From Trichuris trichiura (Eukaryota; Nematoda; Enoplea; Trichinellida; Trichuridae), in assembly GCA_037903355.1 (NCBI GenBank), contig JBAJFE010000014.1, positions 5,704,001 through 5,768,000 of the forward strand: a stretch of 64,000 nucleotides of DNA, given 5' to 3'. Shown one piece after another: positions 48,162 to 59,700 of the stretch. Made by a program: the position numbers and the translations under genes. The notes below the pieces were generated by a model. The model was not told where the DNA came from, searched no databases, and saw only the letters and a program-made list of their open reading frames with translations. Numbering within the stretch: the stretch's first letter is position 1; each line of letters opens with the position of its first letter.

Positions 48162-49443
48162 ATGACAAGTATGTCTGTGGAGGTTTATGGAAGCCCTTCT
48201 GTAAGGCTTGTCAAATTCCATCCAGTTCGTCAAGCTGGTAAATGCGCAAATGATGTGGGTGAAGATGGAATTTACGGCCCAGTAAGCAGTGTTTTATTTT
48301 TCTTTGCCTCACGTTCTTCATATCTCAAGTTTACGTGTTGTTAGCCTTTGTTTGGGGATATTGAGTCCAGCGTGGTGTTAATGATTAAAGCTTTTAACAG
48401 TACGTATGCATCGGTGATCGTATGGTATGGTTTCATAAATTCGTTTCATGCATTGCGTATTTGTTTATCCATCCATTATTTTATTTGCCCGTTGTAAGGT
48501 CCCTCGTTGAGTCTCCGTTTGTTGCGCCTGACACCACCAGACATTTGCAAAATGACTTTTGGCCATCCGTGGGGTCGACTGGCATGGGTTTTGCGTGGTT
48601 ACGTAGCTTTGCTACATAGCGTGATTTATTGGAGAAGTGTAAAGCTTTGCCATACTCAAGTCTGTCAATTCGCGCTTGCTGCACAATTTTGATTTTGCTA
48701 CCCCAAGATGCTTTGATAATAGTGGATATTTCGTGGGAGGGCAATTGCCTCGTTGACGGATTGGCACTTCTGTTTTTGAGATCATTACGTTCAGTTTCCG
48801 TCATTACATGAAGGCTACTTTCTCGCGTTTCGGTGAATACTTCTTGCTGTGGGTGGTTGTTAACTGACATGTTTCTCGCGACCCAGTTCGTGATTTTGTA
48901 GCTTGTGATGAGAACAGGTTGTTTGTAAACGTAGTTGAAAACGGGCGTATCTATATTGCATGCTGGGTTTGCAATATTTCTGCTCGTGCCTATCGTGTCT
49001 TTTAAAGAGCGAGCAAATAAAGCGGAGATTGAAAACTTTTTCATTTGTCCCAGGCTTACAAGGAGACAGGGGATGATTGCCAACTTGGCATGTTGTTACC
49101 GTTACCCGGAACAAGTTCACTGAAGGTAAAACAGTCGAAAAAGAGTATCCGAGCTCAGGTAAGCTGATGAATGTTTACTTTATCAATCGAGTAAAGGCCT
49201 TATTTTTAAAAGGTGATTAACTCTGCACGAGCTTCCATACAGCCGAATCCGATGAACGATGTAATGGATCAACGTTCTGTCGGGGAGATGGACGACAGTG
49301 CGGATAATAAGTCTCCTGCATCCGACTCAGATTCTACAAGATCGGGTGACCTCGTTCAGAACACCCAATTCGAAGAAGACAAGAATCATGTCAGCACTAA
49401 TAAATCAGTGATTCAGTTAACGGACGACAGTTGTAAACGCAGG
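48162..49443 (+). CDS. Probable 5' exons of SARM1/TIR-1
   Basis: Two candidate exons fit phase 0 throughout. The first (48162-48281, 40 codons) starts MTSMSVEVYGSPSVRL and ends at a donor CCA|GTAAGC. The second starts after an acceptor at 49212 (TTTTTAAAAG) or, better, at 49242 (TTCCATACAG), and runs to 49443 with the strong donor AGG|GTACGT. It encodes an acidic, Ser-rich stretch (DDSADNKSPASDSDS), as expected of a disordered leader. Joining to the exon at 56702 keeps frame. There is no domain here, so the link rests on phase, order and strand only. An alternative start is the ATG at 56570, directly before the ARM exon. Confidence 0.45.
48481..49083 (-). CDS. Unrecognised 200-residue protein nested in SARM1 intron
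   Basis: A single open frame on the strand opposite to SARM1, mainly inside its first intron. The N-terminus from Met14 (MKKFSISALFARSLKDTIG) is basic, hydroxylated and without acidic residues until Asp, as in mitochondrial targeting peptides. The rest is hydrophilic, with a basic helical stretch (QQARIDRLEYGKALHFSNKS). The stop codon overlaps AATAAA on the minus strand, a possible polyadenylation signal. I do not recognise the family. It could be chance, although 200 codons is long for non-coding DNA at this base composition. Confidence 0.4.
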   Translation of the reverse strand: MAIIPCLLVSLGQMKKFSISALFARSLKDTIGTSRNIANPACNIDTPVFNYVYKQPVLITSYKITNWVARNMSVNNHPQQEVFTETRESSLHVMTETERNDLKNRSANPSTRQLPSHEISTIIKASWGSKIKIVQQARIDRLEYGKALHFSNKSRYVAKLRNHAKPMPVDPTDGQKSFCKCLVVSGATNGDSTRDLTTGK

Positions 49444-52400
49444 GTACGTATTAGAAATTTTCTTTTACTTTCTGTGAAGCATTCTAGTGCATTAAACTTG
49501 ATACGTGAGTTGGATGGTCGATGTTTCGCTCAGTTACTTGAGATACTAGTTTACTGCTTTTGTAAGTTTTGCGTGCCTTCATGCATTACTACGAAAAACA
49601 ACTCATTGTGTAATCGTACAGAAACTACTTACCGAAGCTTTCCCTACGCTACTCATCCTGTCGTCAGCGTCAGGTGAATGGAAGTTTTGTTCTGCTCTTG
49701 GCTGTGGTCTCTCTTGAAATTGGACGAATTGTACTGTTGGTTAAAATGCTCAGGTTTTTCCCATTTACATTTTCGTAGGTGGTTCTCGAATCCTTGTAGA
49801 TATGAACCTGTAGAGCCATTGTCCAGATGACCTGCTATTCCATAATACCCCACCAATGGCCGAGCGATAGTTTCCGATGTGCTGACGATGACTGTAAGCC
49901 GCTTAAATTGAAAATAGAACGGAAATGCATGTTTACTTGGGTGTCATGCTTGATGTAGGCAATTACGTAGCAGGTGAAGTTGCGTAACTGCAATCGTTTT
50001 CCAATCCTGATTTACGTGACGTGCAGTCTCTGTTAGTAACAGGACAGTCTCCCCGCGGTAGCGTGCAGGCTGCGGTGACTGTGCAGGACAGGGTGTGTCT
50101 GCTTTACGGTGCCAGGGGGCTCGGATTACTTGGGGGGAGTGGGGTTAGGTCAGTTTGACAGTGCCTCCGCTGGCTATGATCTGGGCGGCGTAAATGGAAA
50201 GGACCTCGTCGCTGCAGTTAATTTTTGTCGACCTAACTTCACTTGGAATAAGTGGGTAGGAAGATGTTCCGGTTCTGCTTACATGATTCGATTGCCCAGT
50301 GCTAGAATTAATTCAATAGAGGTTGTAAATGCAACAAACAATGGATTACTCATCTAAGCCATAGTTTCTCAACTTCCGCACCAGCGCCTCCTGCAATGCT
50401 CTGGTTTCACCAGCGTCCACGTGCTTCCTGTCTTGCTAGTATTCGTCCTGCTTAACTCTTTCGCTCCTTCATGGGACACGAGCGACTTGAGATACCTCCG
50501 ACGGTAGGCATACGTCCATTCTTGTCTAAAGGGTCAGCTTGCGGAAAATCGACTCATGTCGGAGGAATTACTCCAACTTCCTGGAGAGAACTTGCTCGGT
50601 TATTCATTTGCATTTTGCATTACAACCACTGCTTACCCAACGTCTGAAGAGAACTTTCAATTGCTTCTCTCTCAGCAGCGCGTTAGATTTCCCAGCACCC
50701 ACTTCGGGCTTACAGTGCTTCCTTAGGAATCACTAATCTAAGCGCTGATGAGCAATTTTCCGAAGGCGCCGTTGAAAAAAGTATCTGTACGATTGTATGA
50801 CGAGTTATCTTCCGTACTAAAAAAAATGAAGACCTGCGCGCTCATTACGAAATCTAATGTAATTTGGCTCGTTTGCAGCTTTTCATTTAGGCGTAACAAA
50901 TTTGAAGTGGGTCGTTCGAATGTTGTGTTTTTACTCAGAAAATGATAATAAAATAATGGAATAGAAACGGCAATAATTGCAACAGCATTTTTTAAACTCT
51001 GTAGTACAAACGGACCAACCTAATTGTATGGACTGGGTTGCTCAAAGTGTCCGAAAAAAGCGTGGCAGAGCTTTGGAATGCTAATGCATCTGCAACACCC
51101 GATTTATTTACGCAACTCAGTTATTGACTGTAGATTTGCTTTTTCCAAACTCATTTGCATGCTTATCTGAGACTGCTTGATTGTAGTCTCTCTTAAAAAT
51201 TTGTAAATTGTACGCTTGATTGTGTTGTCTCCGCAGTTTATTGTTGCCGCCCGAACTTCATTCAGCATAAGGCAGTACGGAGGTGTTGCAATGCTGCCTA
51301 CAGTGGCTTACTGCTATTTGCTAAATATTCCCTTCGGATTATAAACGTAGAAAATAAAAACTGGATAGAATTCGTGCAGAACTATAGGAAAGTTTTGCTA
51401 ATTGCTAGGTGTTATAATTTTATCCGCAGTATCCCAAATTATGTTTGGCATACTATAATCCGTTAAGTGCATAGCAGAATTCACCATGTTATTCCTTAAT
51501 GTCATGTAGTCTTTGCTGAGAATGGAGCATGAGTAACCCGAAGACTTTGCACGATGATACTCTTATCTTTTAGCATGCATAAACAACAAGGCTACATTTT
51601 AGAAAACTGCATACGTAAAAAATGTGGTTTCTTCGTACGAGACCGTATGTTTTCATAATGCAAAAACTTTATTACGGAATAATTCCCGTTTAATGCGTGT
51701 TGACCTGTCATTGTCAACACGCATTAAACGGGAATTATTCCGTAATAAAGTTTTTGCATTATGGTAACTGCATACGTAAGCCTGTTTACTTCTTGCCGCT
51801 GAATCGTTACGCGTTTCCACTTACTAATGCCCTATAACTTAAATCAGCAAATTTTAAGAGACAACAAGGTGCCCTAGACACCAAACTGAAAGACATGGAA
51901 AAATTTGCTACCCTGACTGGGAACTATTCCTCTCTCTGCAAGGTCCCTACTCTCACCGAAATTCAGCCGCCCCGCTTGTAATCACGAACCCTGCTTATTC
52001 TCCGGGTGTGATTCAACGCAGCTAATATCTGTTCTAGGCCTACCATTGTTCCTAATGTGTGGGTATAGTGCTGGTTATGCTGTTATAGAGAGCAGGCTAG
52101 GAATTTCAGCGGGAAAAGGTAATGCGGGCAAATCGCCCACTGGAAGCATCAGGGAGAATATCAGAGCCCACCTGCGGCTCACTCTAGCTTCACTTGCTGG
52201 GATCAGCGTTGGCCAGTAAGCGCACACGAAACTGTTGAACCAGAAAGAAGGAGCAGTGGCCTACCTGCGGTAGAGAAGGTACTGACCACGATGATACGAA
52301 AAATTGTTGCACAGGGGTAGTTGAAATAACTAAAATCCAAATAATCTAGATGTTTTGTTGTTCATTCGCTTGTCTTGTTCGAGTATTTTATGCTTTATTC

Positions 52401-55400
52401 TTTGTGGTCAACTCCTATGCTACAACTGATTACCGCTTAGGCAATGCGGTTACAACAAAAAGTCAAACGTATTTTTAAAGCATTTTTTAGACTATTGTTT
52501 GAAGCCAGTTTTGCGTTTCTTTGATCACACCACTCTAGGCTGTGGAAATAACCTGTTGTTATGCTGATAGGTTGGTTTGTATGTAATGTTTGTTTTACGG
52601 GATTTCCCGTTTCTGGGGTTAGAACTTCATAACAGCGTGTGTACATTTGTCTTAAAGAAGTGTGCAAAATACAATTTTTATGGCAGGCATTGAAAATGAA
52701 GTTCCTTCTGATGATGTGTGAAATAGCATAATGGTATTACGGAAATCCCTTTTCCCTTCCTTCCCCTTTTGTCTTCTTTCCCCTTTTTAATGTTGCAACT
52801 CGTTCAAAACCTCGAATGACTTCCGTGTTTTAAAGTCAATTGGTCTGACTAGTGATGTGCCAGCATAAGTTCTGCCATTCTTTCATGCGCTGAAGACCGG
52901 AACAGGCGTTTTTCGAAAGTTTCGCTAAATAGACGTTTAATGGGTAGCATCTCTGTATCACCATTATGCTATTTTATCACAGGCATACTAATGCCATCCA
53001 GTCGTCTCTTTCTGTCTTCTCAATGCTGTGTGGATTGACTGTGAGGCAGGGTCGAGTTTGTAACTTAGAAAGTTTAAAGGAAAAATTAACTGCCAAAATG
53101 TGCGAAGTATAAATGAATGATTGATGAAAGTTGAGGAAAAGAGTAAAATGCAATTTAAAAGGTTCGGAAGAAGGAAGAGCGGAGAAGGTGAATTGGGTGG
53201 AAGTTGCCAATTGCAGACTGAAAGCTAACGTAGGAATAAGTAGACTGTTATGCCAAAGGAAAATAAAGAGAGAAGGATAAAATGGATAAGTGAAAGTAAG
53301 AAAATTTCATGGATGGCGAAATAGCTCCCTTTTCTCTCTATCCTCCCCGCCACACTTTTTCTCTCACAAATCACCTATTGAAGCACTGAGCTGAAGGCAC
53401 ATGGTATTTGCGCTCTTGGATCAGGGAAGACAATCACAATGATAGAAACGTAGCGAACCTGCGTTGCCGATGTCCCTGACCCACAGGGTGCGGTGCTGTC
53501 CCTGGGTCTTCACGACCCCTTTGAGAAACAATGCGGCAACATTGCCTGGTCTAGTACCTTCAGGCAACCAGTGTCAAGTCTCGCTAGATGAGAAGGAAAT
53601 CAACGTCGTTGCAATATGCCGAAGTTTTTCCGGTGATTTAAGTATAGTTAAGGATTAGAGTGCGTTCTTATGCGTGTGCCCATTTTTTGCGATATTCATC
53701 TTAGCCCATGTTCGGAAGCTAAACCGCGGTAAGTAGGAAAAGACACCTAGCTATCGTTTGACAGAGTAGCTAAACGCGCTCAGAGCTAAACGAACGGCGT
53801 TGACATTCATGCTCACGCAAACGAATGGTACTGCCATCGAAATATGGCTGTAGAATGGTAGGCCAGTCGACGAGTGATCTCTTCGAGACGTTGCCGTCAA
53901 GAGGTGGTGTCGCCTCGAAACGTTGATGTTCCTATGAATGAGATGTATGTCTACCTTTTCTAAAGCGAGACGTATTCGTGGCATGTCCTTGTTTCCCACA
54001 GGGTCCCATCCAGGATGAGAAACTTTCGGCAGTTGGCCTCATTATCAGTAGGTTGTGCACTCATTCCCGATAGATGGAACACAGATGTTCTTTAAAATGG
54101 TGGTGAATGGCGTTTTTAAACCAGGTGTTTCGTCTTAAGCAGCAATGGTTTCATTGTACACATTTGCCGGCAGCAGAAGTTCCTTGTGTCCACGAAAAAC
54201 ACGTGATTTTATCTTTGAACGTCTAGACTTGAAAGTTTTGTAGATAAGTTGGGTAAACTGAGCACCTCACGGGTTGCTTGTGACAATATTTTCCATAGTT
54301 TATCGCTTTTGTCATTGAACAGGGAAAGAGGGGACCTGCCCGTTTAGTTTTGAGAAGCGAACCCACGTTCTGGAAGCTCCATCCGTTTAATAAAATAAAA
54401 CTCTTGCGGAAGCTTCTACGGAGAAAAATGAGAAGTTTTCTTGCTTTCATTCTTTTGTTCAGAGGTTCTCTGATTACCTGTTTTTAGATATTGCATAAGT
54501 CTGTAATTGCTAAAACGGGAAATGTGTAAACAGTTGCATCTTGTGCAGTTTTACCAACAGTGAAACCTGCGAAAATACGATGCTTTCGAAACTTTCAGTG
54601 TGTCTGTTTTCTGCTAATGAAACTAAGTAACAATATCGACAGGTAGTCAGAGAAAAATTTGAAAAAATAAACGAAGCTACACCAAACCGTAGCAAAGCAG
54701 CGATGTCGAAATATTCATGCAGTTACAATGTCGGCATAGAGTGAACTGCCATGAACCCTGTATTCGTAAAGAAGATAGTGATGAGCACTGGATGTCTTGC
54801 CACGCGCCAAAGCCTTATCTGGGGCTTTTTTTCACGGCTTAATCTTATTTAAACTATAGATATCTGCAATAAACCGAACAAATGCTTAATAAGAAAATGG
54901 GTAAGCAGCTATTGGAAAGGAATGGACGCAAAGTGACACGGAGGTACACGTTTCGAAACGGTGTGATTACTTTGTGAGCGAACTGGGAAAACCTTTTCAA
55001 CAAATGGCCCGTGAAATTTTGGAGCTTTAATAAGCGATCTTCCTACGTGCGTCATGCGCCTTTGAGTTATTACGTAAACCTGCGTTGACATGCCATATCT
55101 ATTGATAAAAAGTACATAGAAACTTTTGACGCAGTGTTTCTCGAACATAATTGCTTTGGCTTCCTGTAGGAATAAAGTGCTTGAAATTTATAGATAAAAA
55201 ATGTATAGCCGCTGAACACTTAGTGGCCGTTTTTCTTTATTTCATATCGGTTGAAATTTCAAGAATCACTAATTGCTAATATCCATTAAAGTTTATGATC
55301 ACATGAATTTAAGTTATAAAGTAATAACTGTTGAGCATTTGCGTCTTTTTGAGCTTGACCATGCTAACAGGACTATGCGCGGCAGCACGGAACTGTTTTC

Positions 55401-56701
55401 GCCACAACGCGTGTTTGCATCGAGCGTCGAGCAGTGAGTGATACTTTTTTGAATTATGCCAGGCTTTACAGTGTTCACCCAGCGGACCTCAATCCGCTGC
55501 AGGACGCCGTAAGTGAACGCCACCTGAGTATAACCTGAGAACTGACAGGGACGGCACCACGCAACAAGTTTACCTTGTTACGAGTAGCGGGTCCACGGTA
55601 ACTAAGCCTAAACACCAACTGAAGGCGATTACTTCCACTCAAGTGCTTGACGATACACATTCCTGCATTACGCATAACAACGAAATAAACCTATACATGT
55701 ACTTACATGCACTCTTTTTGGGTTTGGGCTAAGCAATGTGCGTCCACCGTTATTGGCATGAGAAACTTTCTCTGGCGCGACGTTGGTTAGACCGCGACAG
55801 CTGCGTAGGCTGGCAGAACGAGCAGTTTATTTCACTGTAGAGGATCCCTTTCGTTAGGAAAAATAGTAGTCTAGAATCATCGTGTACCGATGAAAACCAC
55901 ATGTCTGACAAGTGTTTTGTTCTTGTGGTTGTGGGGAAGCGAATTGTCGGATAACTTTTCTTTCCAAGCCAGCTCTGGCATGTTTCATGAGTTCTTTCCG
56001 CAGGCGACATACTTCAGTTCAGCTAAGTGTTTGGTTTAATGTTACCGGTAGTATTCCTGTTTTCTTATGTCATCAGTTGCTCTTCTGAGCACATAGACAA
56101 ATTACCGTCGTTTTCGATGAGAAACGTACGTGCACTGATCTTTTTTGTGCATTCTGAGCACAAATTGATAACTGGCGCACGTGTTTACATATTGATAAAT
56201 TATTACGGACAGCCCGTTCTTTGAATAGCTTTAATAAAAGCTGTTTAAAAGTTTTAAGCATGATAAATAATTATTTATTCCACTGAAGATGAGGCAGGCT
56301 GGGTCCCGAAGCTTCAGAATGTTTTACAATAAAAGCTTTTCAAAAAACAAGGAATTCGCGTAGCGGTTCGTCAACAACCGTTTGCATTTTTTTTAATGGG
56401 AAACTTTTGAAGCAAGCCAATTCTCAAGCTTATGTTGTCTGACCTTCATTGATAGAAGCAAAAATTTTCTTTCCGAACAACCTTGAACTTATTATTAAAA
56501 AGCCCTTTGCATTGTCTTGTAGTTGCTCCTAACGATGTATAGGCCATCAGGGTGGCATTGTTCTGACAAATGACAATTTCTTATGCGTGCTGTTTTGGAG
56601 TTCGTTTACACTTGTTAATGAACAAAGTATCCGCTTTATTGATGCTTTTATTTAGTCAAATTTCTACGTTGTATTTTTCATGTGGCCGTTTTTTTCTGCA
56701 G
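49444..56701 (+). other. Long SARM1/TIR-1 intron
   Basis: If the 5' exons belong to SARM1, this is a 7.3 kb intron. It contains a palindromic PLE end (51619-51765) and otherwise no recognisable gene. A Gly-rich plus frame at 50109-50357 might be an alternative exon but has no clear splice sites. Confidence 0.45.
51619..51765. mobile_element. Palindromic PLE end with 14-bp target duplication
   Basis: The arms read inward from TTTCTTCGTACGAGACCG and TTATTACGGAATAATTCCCG, and meet at GTTGACCTGTCATTGTCAAC. AACTGCATACGTAA flanks the insertion at 51605-51618 and 51766-51779. The hammerhead-like motif itself is absent, so the two copies were cut off before it. This shows that very short ends can insert. 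Confidence 0.85.
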
Positions 56702-59700
56702 AGCTCAGCTGGCGTGTCGACCACGGCAAGCAGCTCTTTGCCGGCATCACCAACACTTCGGTCAGTGAGCCTTCCACTAGCGCAAAGGAAGTACAGTCGC
56801 GTAGGTCTGTTGCCAACTGGTCGCACGGCAGCACGTCAAGCAGCCGGTTTCACTAACGTCAGCAGCATGCCGAAAGGGCACCGTGAAATAGTCCCCTATG
56901 GCATTTTGGAAGACAATGGCAGTCCAATTTTTGGCAGAAAGCATTCTTTCGAATATGGGGCTGCTAAGCATCTGCACACAGAATTGCTCGTTTCTAAACA
57001 TACGTTGAAAGGAAAGATGAACAAATTCCAAAGGTTGATAGATCGGGCAGTATCCTTGTTGAGCATCGGAAACGTAAATTCTATTTGCGAAGGTTGCGCC
57101 TTGCTGGCGCGAGTTTTGAAAAGTAGCTGGACTACACCAAAAATTGGTTCGGATCTGGCACATGGCCTTTGTGATTACATTCGTGATTCTGGCTTTTTGG
57201 ATACCCTGCTTCAACTGTTCCTGCACCCACGATCAACCGACCAAGTTAAAGTAGCTTCTGGCTTGGTGTTAGGTTGAATGTTTATCTTCATCGAACCGAG
57301 AATATCTTGTGCAGAATAATCACCTGGAAGAAGTGGTGAATGTATGCAAAGCAATGAAAGAAGGTGACAAGTTGCGCACTTCTGTGTCGTTGTTCGAAAG
57401 CCTGTTCAAGTACAGTGTTGAATCCAATGCAAGGCTCATAGAGCTGGGCGCATTAGACCACATACTTGCTGCTTGCAAAGCGACGACTTGTCGAAAAACA
57501 TTTCGGTATGCGTCGTTAGCATTGGCCAATTTATCAATGTACAGCGATAGTGAGTGTCAACAAAAAATGATTGCAAAGAATGTGCCTGACTGGCTATTTC
57601 TGCTTGCTTCTTCTCAAGATGACGTTACTCGCTATTACGCGTGTTTGGCAATCTGCGCTTTAGTAAGCAACAAGGAAGTTGAATCCGCTGTGACAAAATC
57701 AGGCACTTTGGCTCTTGTCGAACCCTTCCTCTTGTCTCACAAGCCAGAGGATTTTTCCCAGTTCGACTACAGACATCAGCAGGGGCGTTCGAAGGAATGG
57801 CTCGAATTGTTAATGCCCATGCTTAGTGCAAAGCGACGCGAACCACGAAGTATGGCTGCCTTTCATTTCGCCATTGAGGCTAGCGTGAAGAAAGAGCAGG
57901 AGGCTCTGAGCCTACTTCTGGAGATTGGTGCTGTTGACGCCCTTAAACAAGTGGCTAGTATGCCAGATGAAGTAGCGCCGAAATTCGCTAGTCAGGCTTT
58001 GCACATAATTGGGGAAGAAGTTCCCTACAAGTTGTCACAGCAAGTTCCGTTTTGGTCTGTCGAAGATGTACAGTACTGGGTATCCCAGGTAACGAGTTCC
58101 TCTTTTTGAATGGCCATTGTAGTTTCAGTTGAACAAATTATTTACATTGTAGATTGGTTTCGAAAAATATTCGCCTTTGTTTTCTGAACAAAAGGTGGAC
58201 GGTGACTTGCTTCTACTGCTCACTGACGCGGAACTAGAAAGAGACATCGGAATGCGTTCCGGCTTGCTACGTAAGCGCTTTATGCGGGAGTTGGAGAGTC
58301 TTAAGGTGGTTATTCGTTTTACTTAATCGGCTGGGTGTCACGTTAATGCATTCAGATGGCCGCTGATTACACGTCTGTCGACGAGACTCATTTGGACCGT
58401 TTCTTGGTCTCTGTTAGTCCCCAGTTTTCTGTGTACACATACCAGTTGCTAGAATTGGGCGTTGATCGCTCAACATTATCATCGATGTCAAATGAGATTC
58501 TGAAAAGCGAATGCGGAATTTCAAATCCGGTGCATCGATTGAAGTTATTGCAGTCGATTGAAGGTATCAAAGTTTGGGAACAGCAAGCATTGTTTGCAGA
58601 AATGTAGCTTTCCTATTTTTTAGACTGCAAACACGTTGAAGATCTTGATATTGCTATCTTGAGCAAACATATCGACATATTCATTAGTTACCGGCGAAGC
58701 ACGGGTAATCAGCTGGCTAGCCTAATAAAAGTCCTATTGCAACTTCGTGGACACAAGGTAAGGAAATTTTTCATTTTCTTTTACTCCACACTTGCTTGCG
58801 ACGTTAGTTAATGTTTTGTGAAACATGAGTACATTTTTAACTTAACGTGATGAAAACTCGGGTTTGTCAGACTTTCTGTCTATGCAGTCCTCACCTAAAC
58901 AGTTAACTTTTATTCCTGCCAAAAAAATTGGGAAATAATTAAAATTGTTTGATCTTTTACAGCTTTTTCTATTTTTCTCTAGCTCTATCAGTCTAGCATT
59001 ATTAGCTCTATCAGTCCTGTCAGTGAGATGGAGGACTGATGACGGAACTGGAACGTTCCGAAAGCTCTGAATAAAAAGCTGAGTGTATCGTTTCTGAATT
59101 TTGCCTAATAATCGCCCATCCATTCGTTGGTAGAGCGAATGTGTGGTCTAATTACAGATACAATCACACAGAAAAAACGGGAAAAAGCCGTAGAAGATCT
59201 ATCAAACATTAAACACAGGCCCGTTACAAAGCACCCTGTGTTTAATAATTAAAATTATTTTTACGCCCTACTATCAGTATTACTGTGTTAAAAGCATGGT
59301 TTGTGCTGAGACGTTAGCGCGTAGTGCGATCCTATTTTAGTTTTGTTAACCACTTAATCGCAGAACAGTTTATTGTAAACCTAAAAATTTGAACATTATG
59401 GTAATGTCGTTTGTTAATTTATTCCAGCGTTTAGTGGTCAAGTCGTCGGAAGAGTTCTCGCGAATGTTTAAAAATCGCCTAGAGTTTGCCGCAGCCATCT
59501 CAATGGCAAGCTAGTAACAGCATTCCATCAGGAATGTTCGCGAAATATGTTCCTGTATACTCAGCTTCACCTTGGGGCCTGTAGCCATGTTTTGTACTAC
59601 TGATTTGCTAAGAATGTTTTTGCGCATTACGAATGCAACAAGTCCATGTTGACGGTTTTTTGACGGACGATTTTTACAGGTGTTCATCGACGTTGACCGG

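Noticed and set aside
50109..50357. Gly-rich frame as an alternative SARM1 exon
   Set aside because: The acceptor is weak, no donor in phase is visible, and base composition alone explains the glycines.
56283..56330. Additional hammerhead-like motif (CTGAAGATGAGGC ... CGAAGCTTC)
   Set aside because: The stem no longer pairs well and the GAAA box is broken; possibly an old copy, but not counted.
56570..56701. Hydrophobic N-terminus before the ARM exon as the true SARM1 start
   Set aside because: The segment ends in a long pyrimidine tract plus CAG, so it is more likely intron; kept only as an alternative.
57266..57314. 49-bp intron to repair the SARM1 frame
   Set aside because: It is GT-AG and in phase but would remove the conserved SNREYL segment of the ARM region; a one-base shift explains the sequence better.
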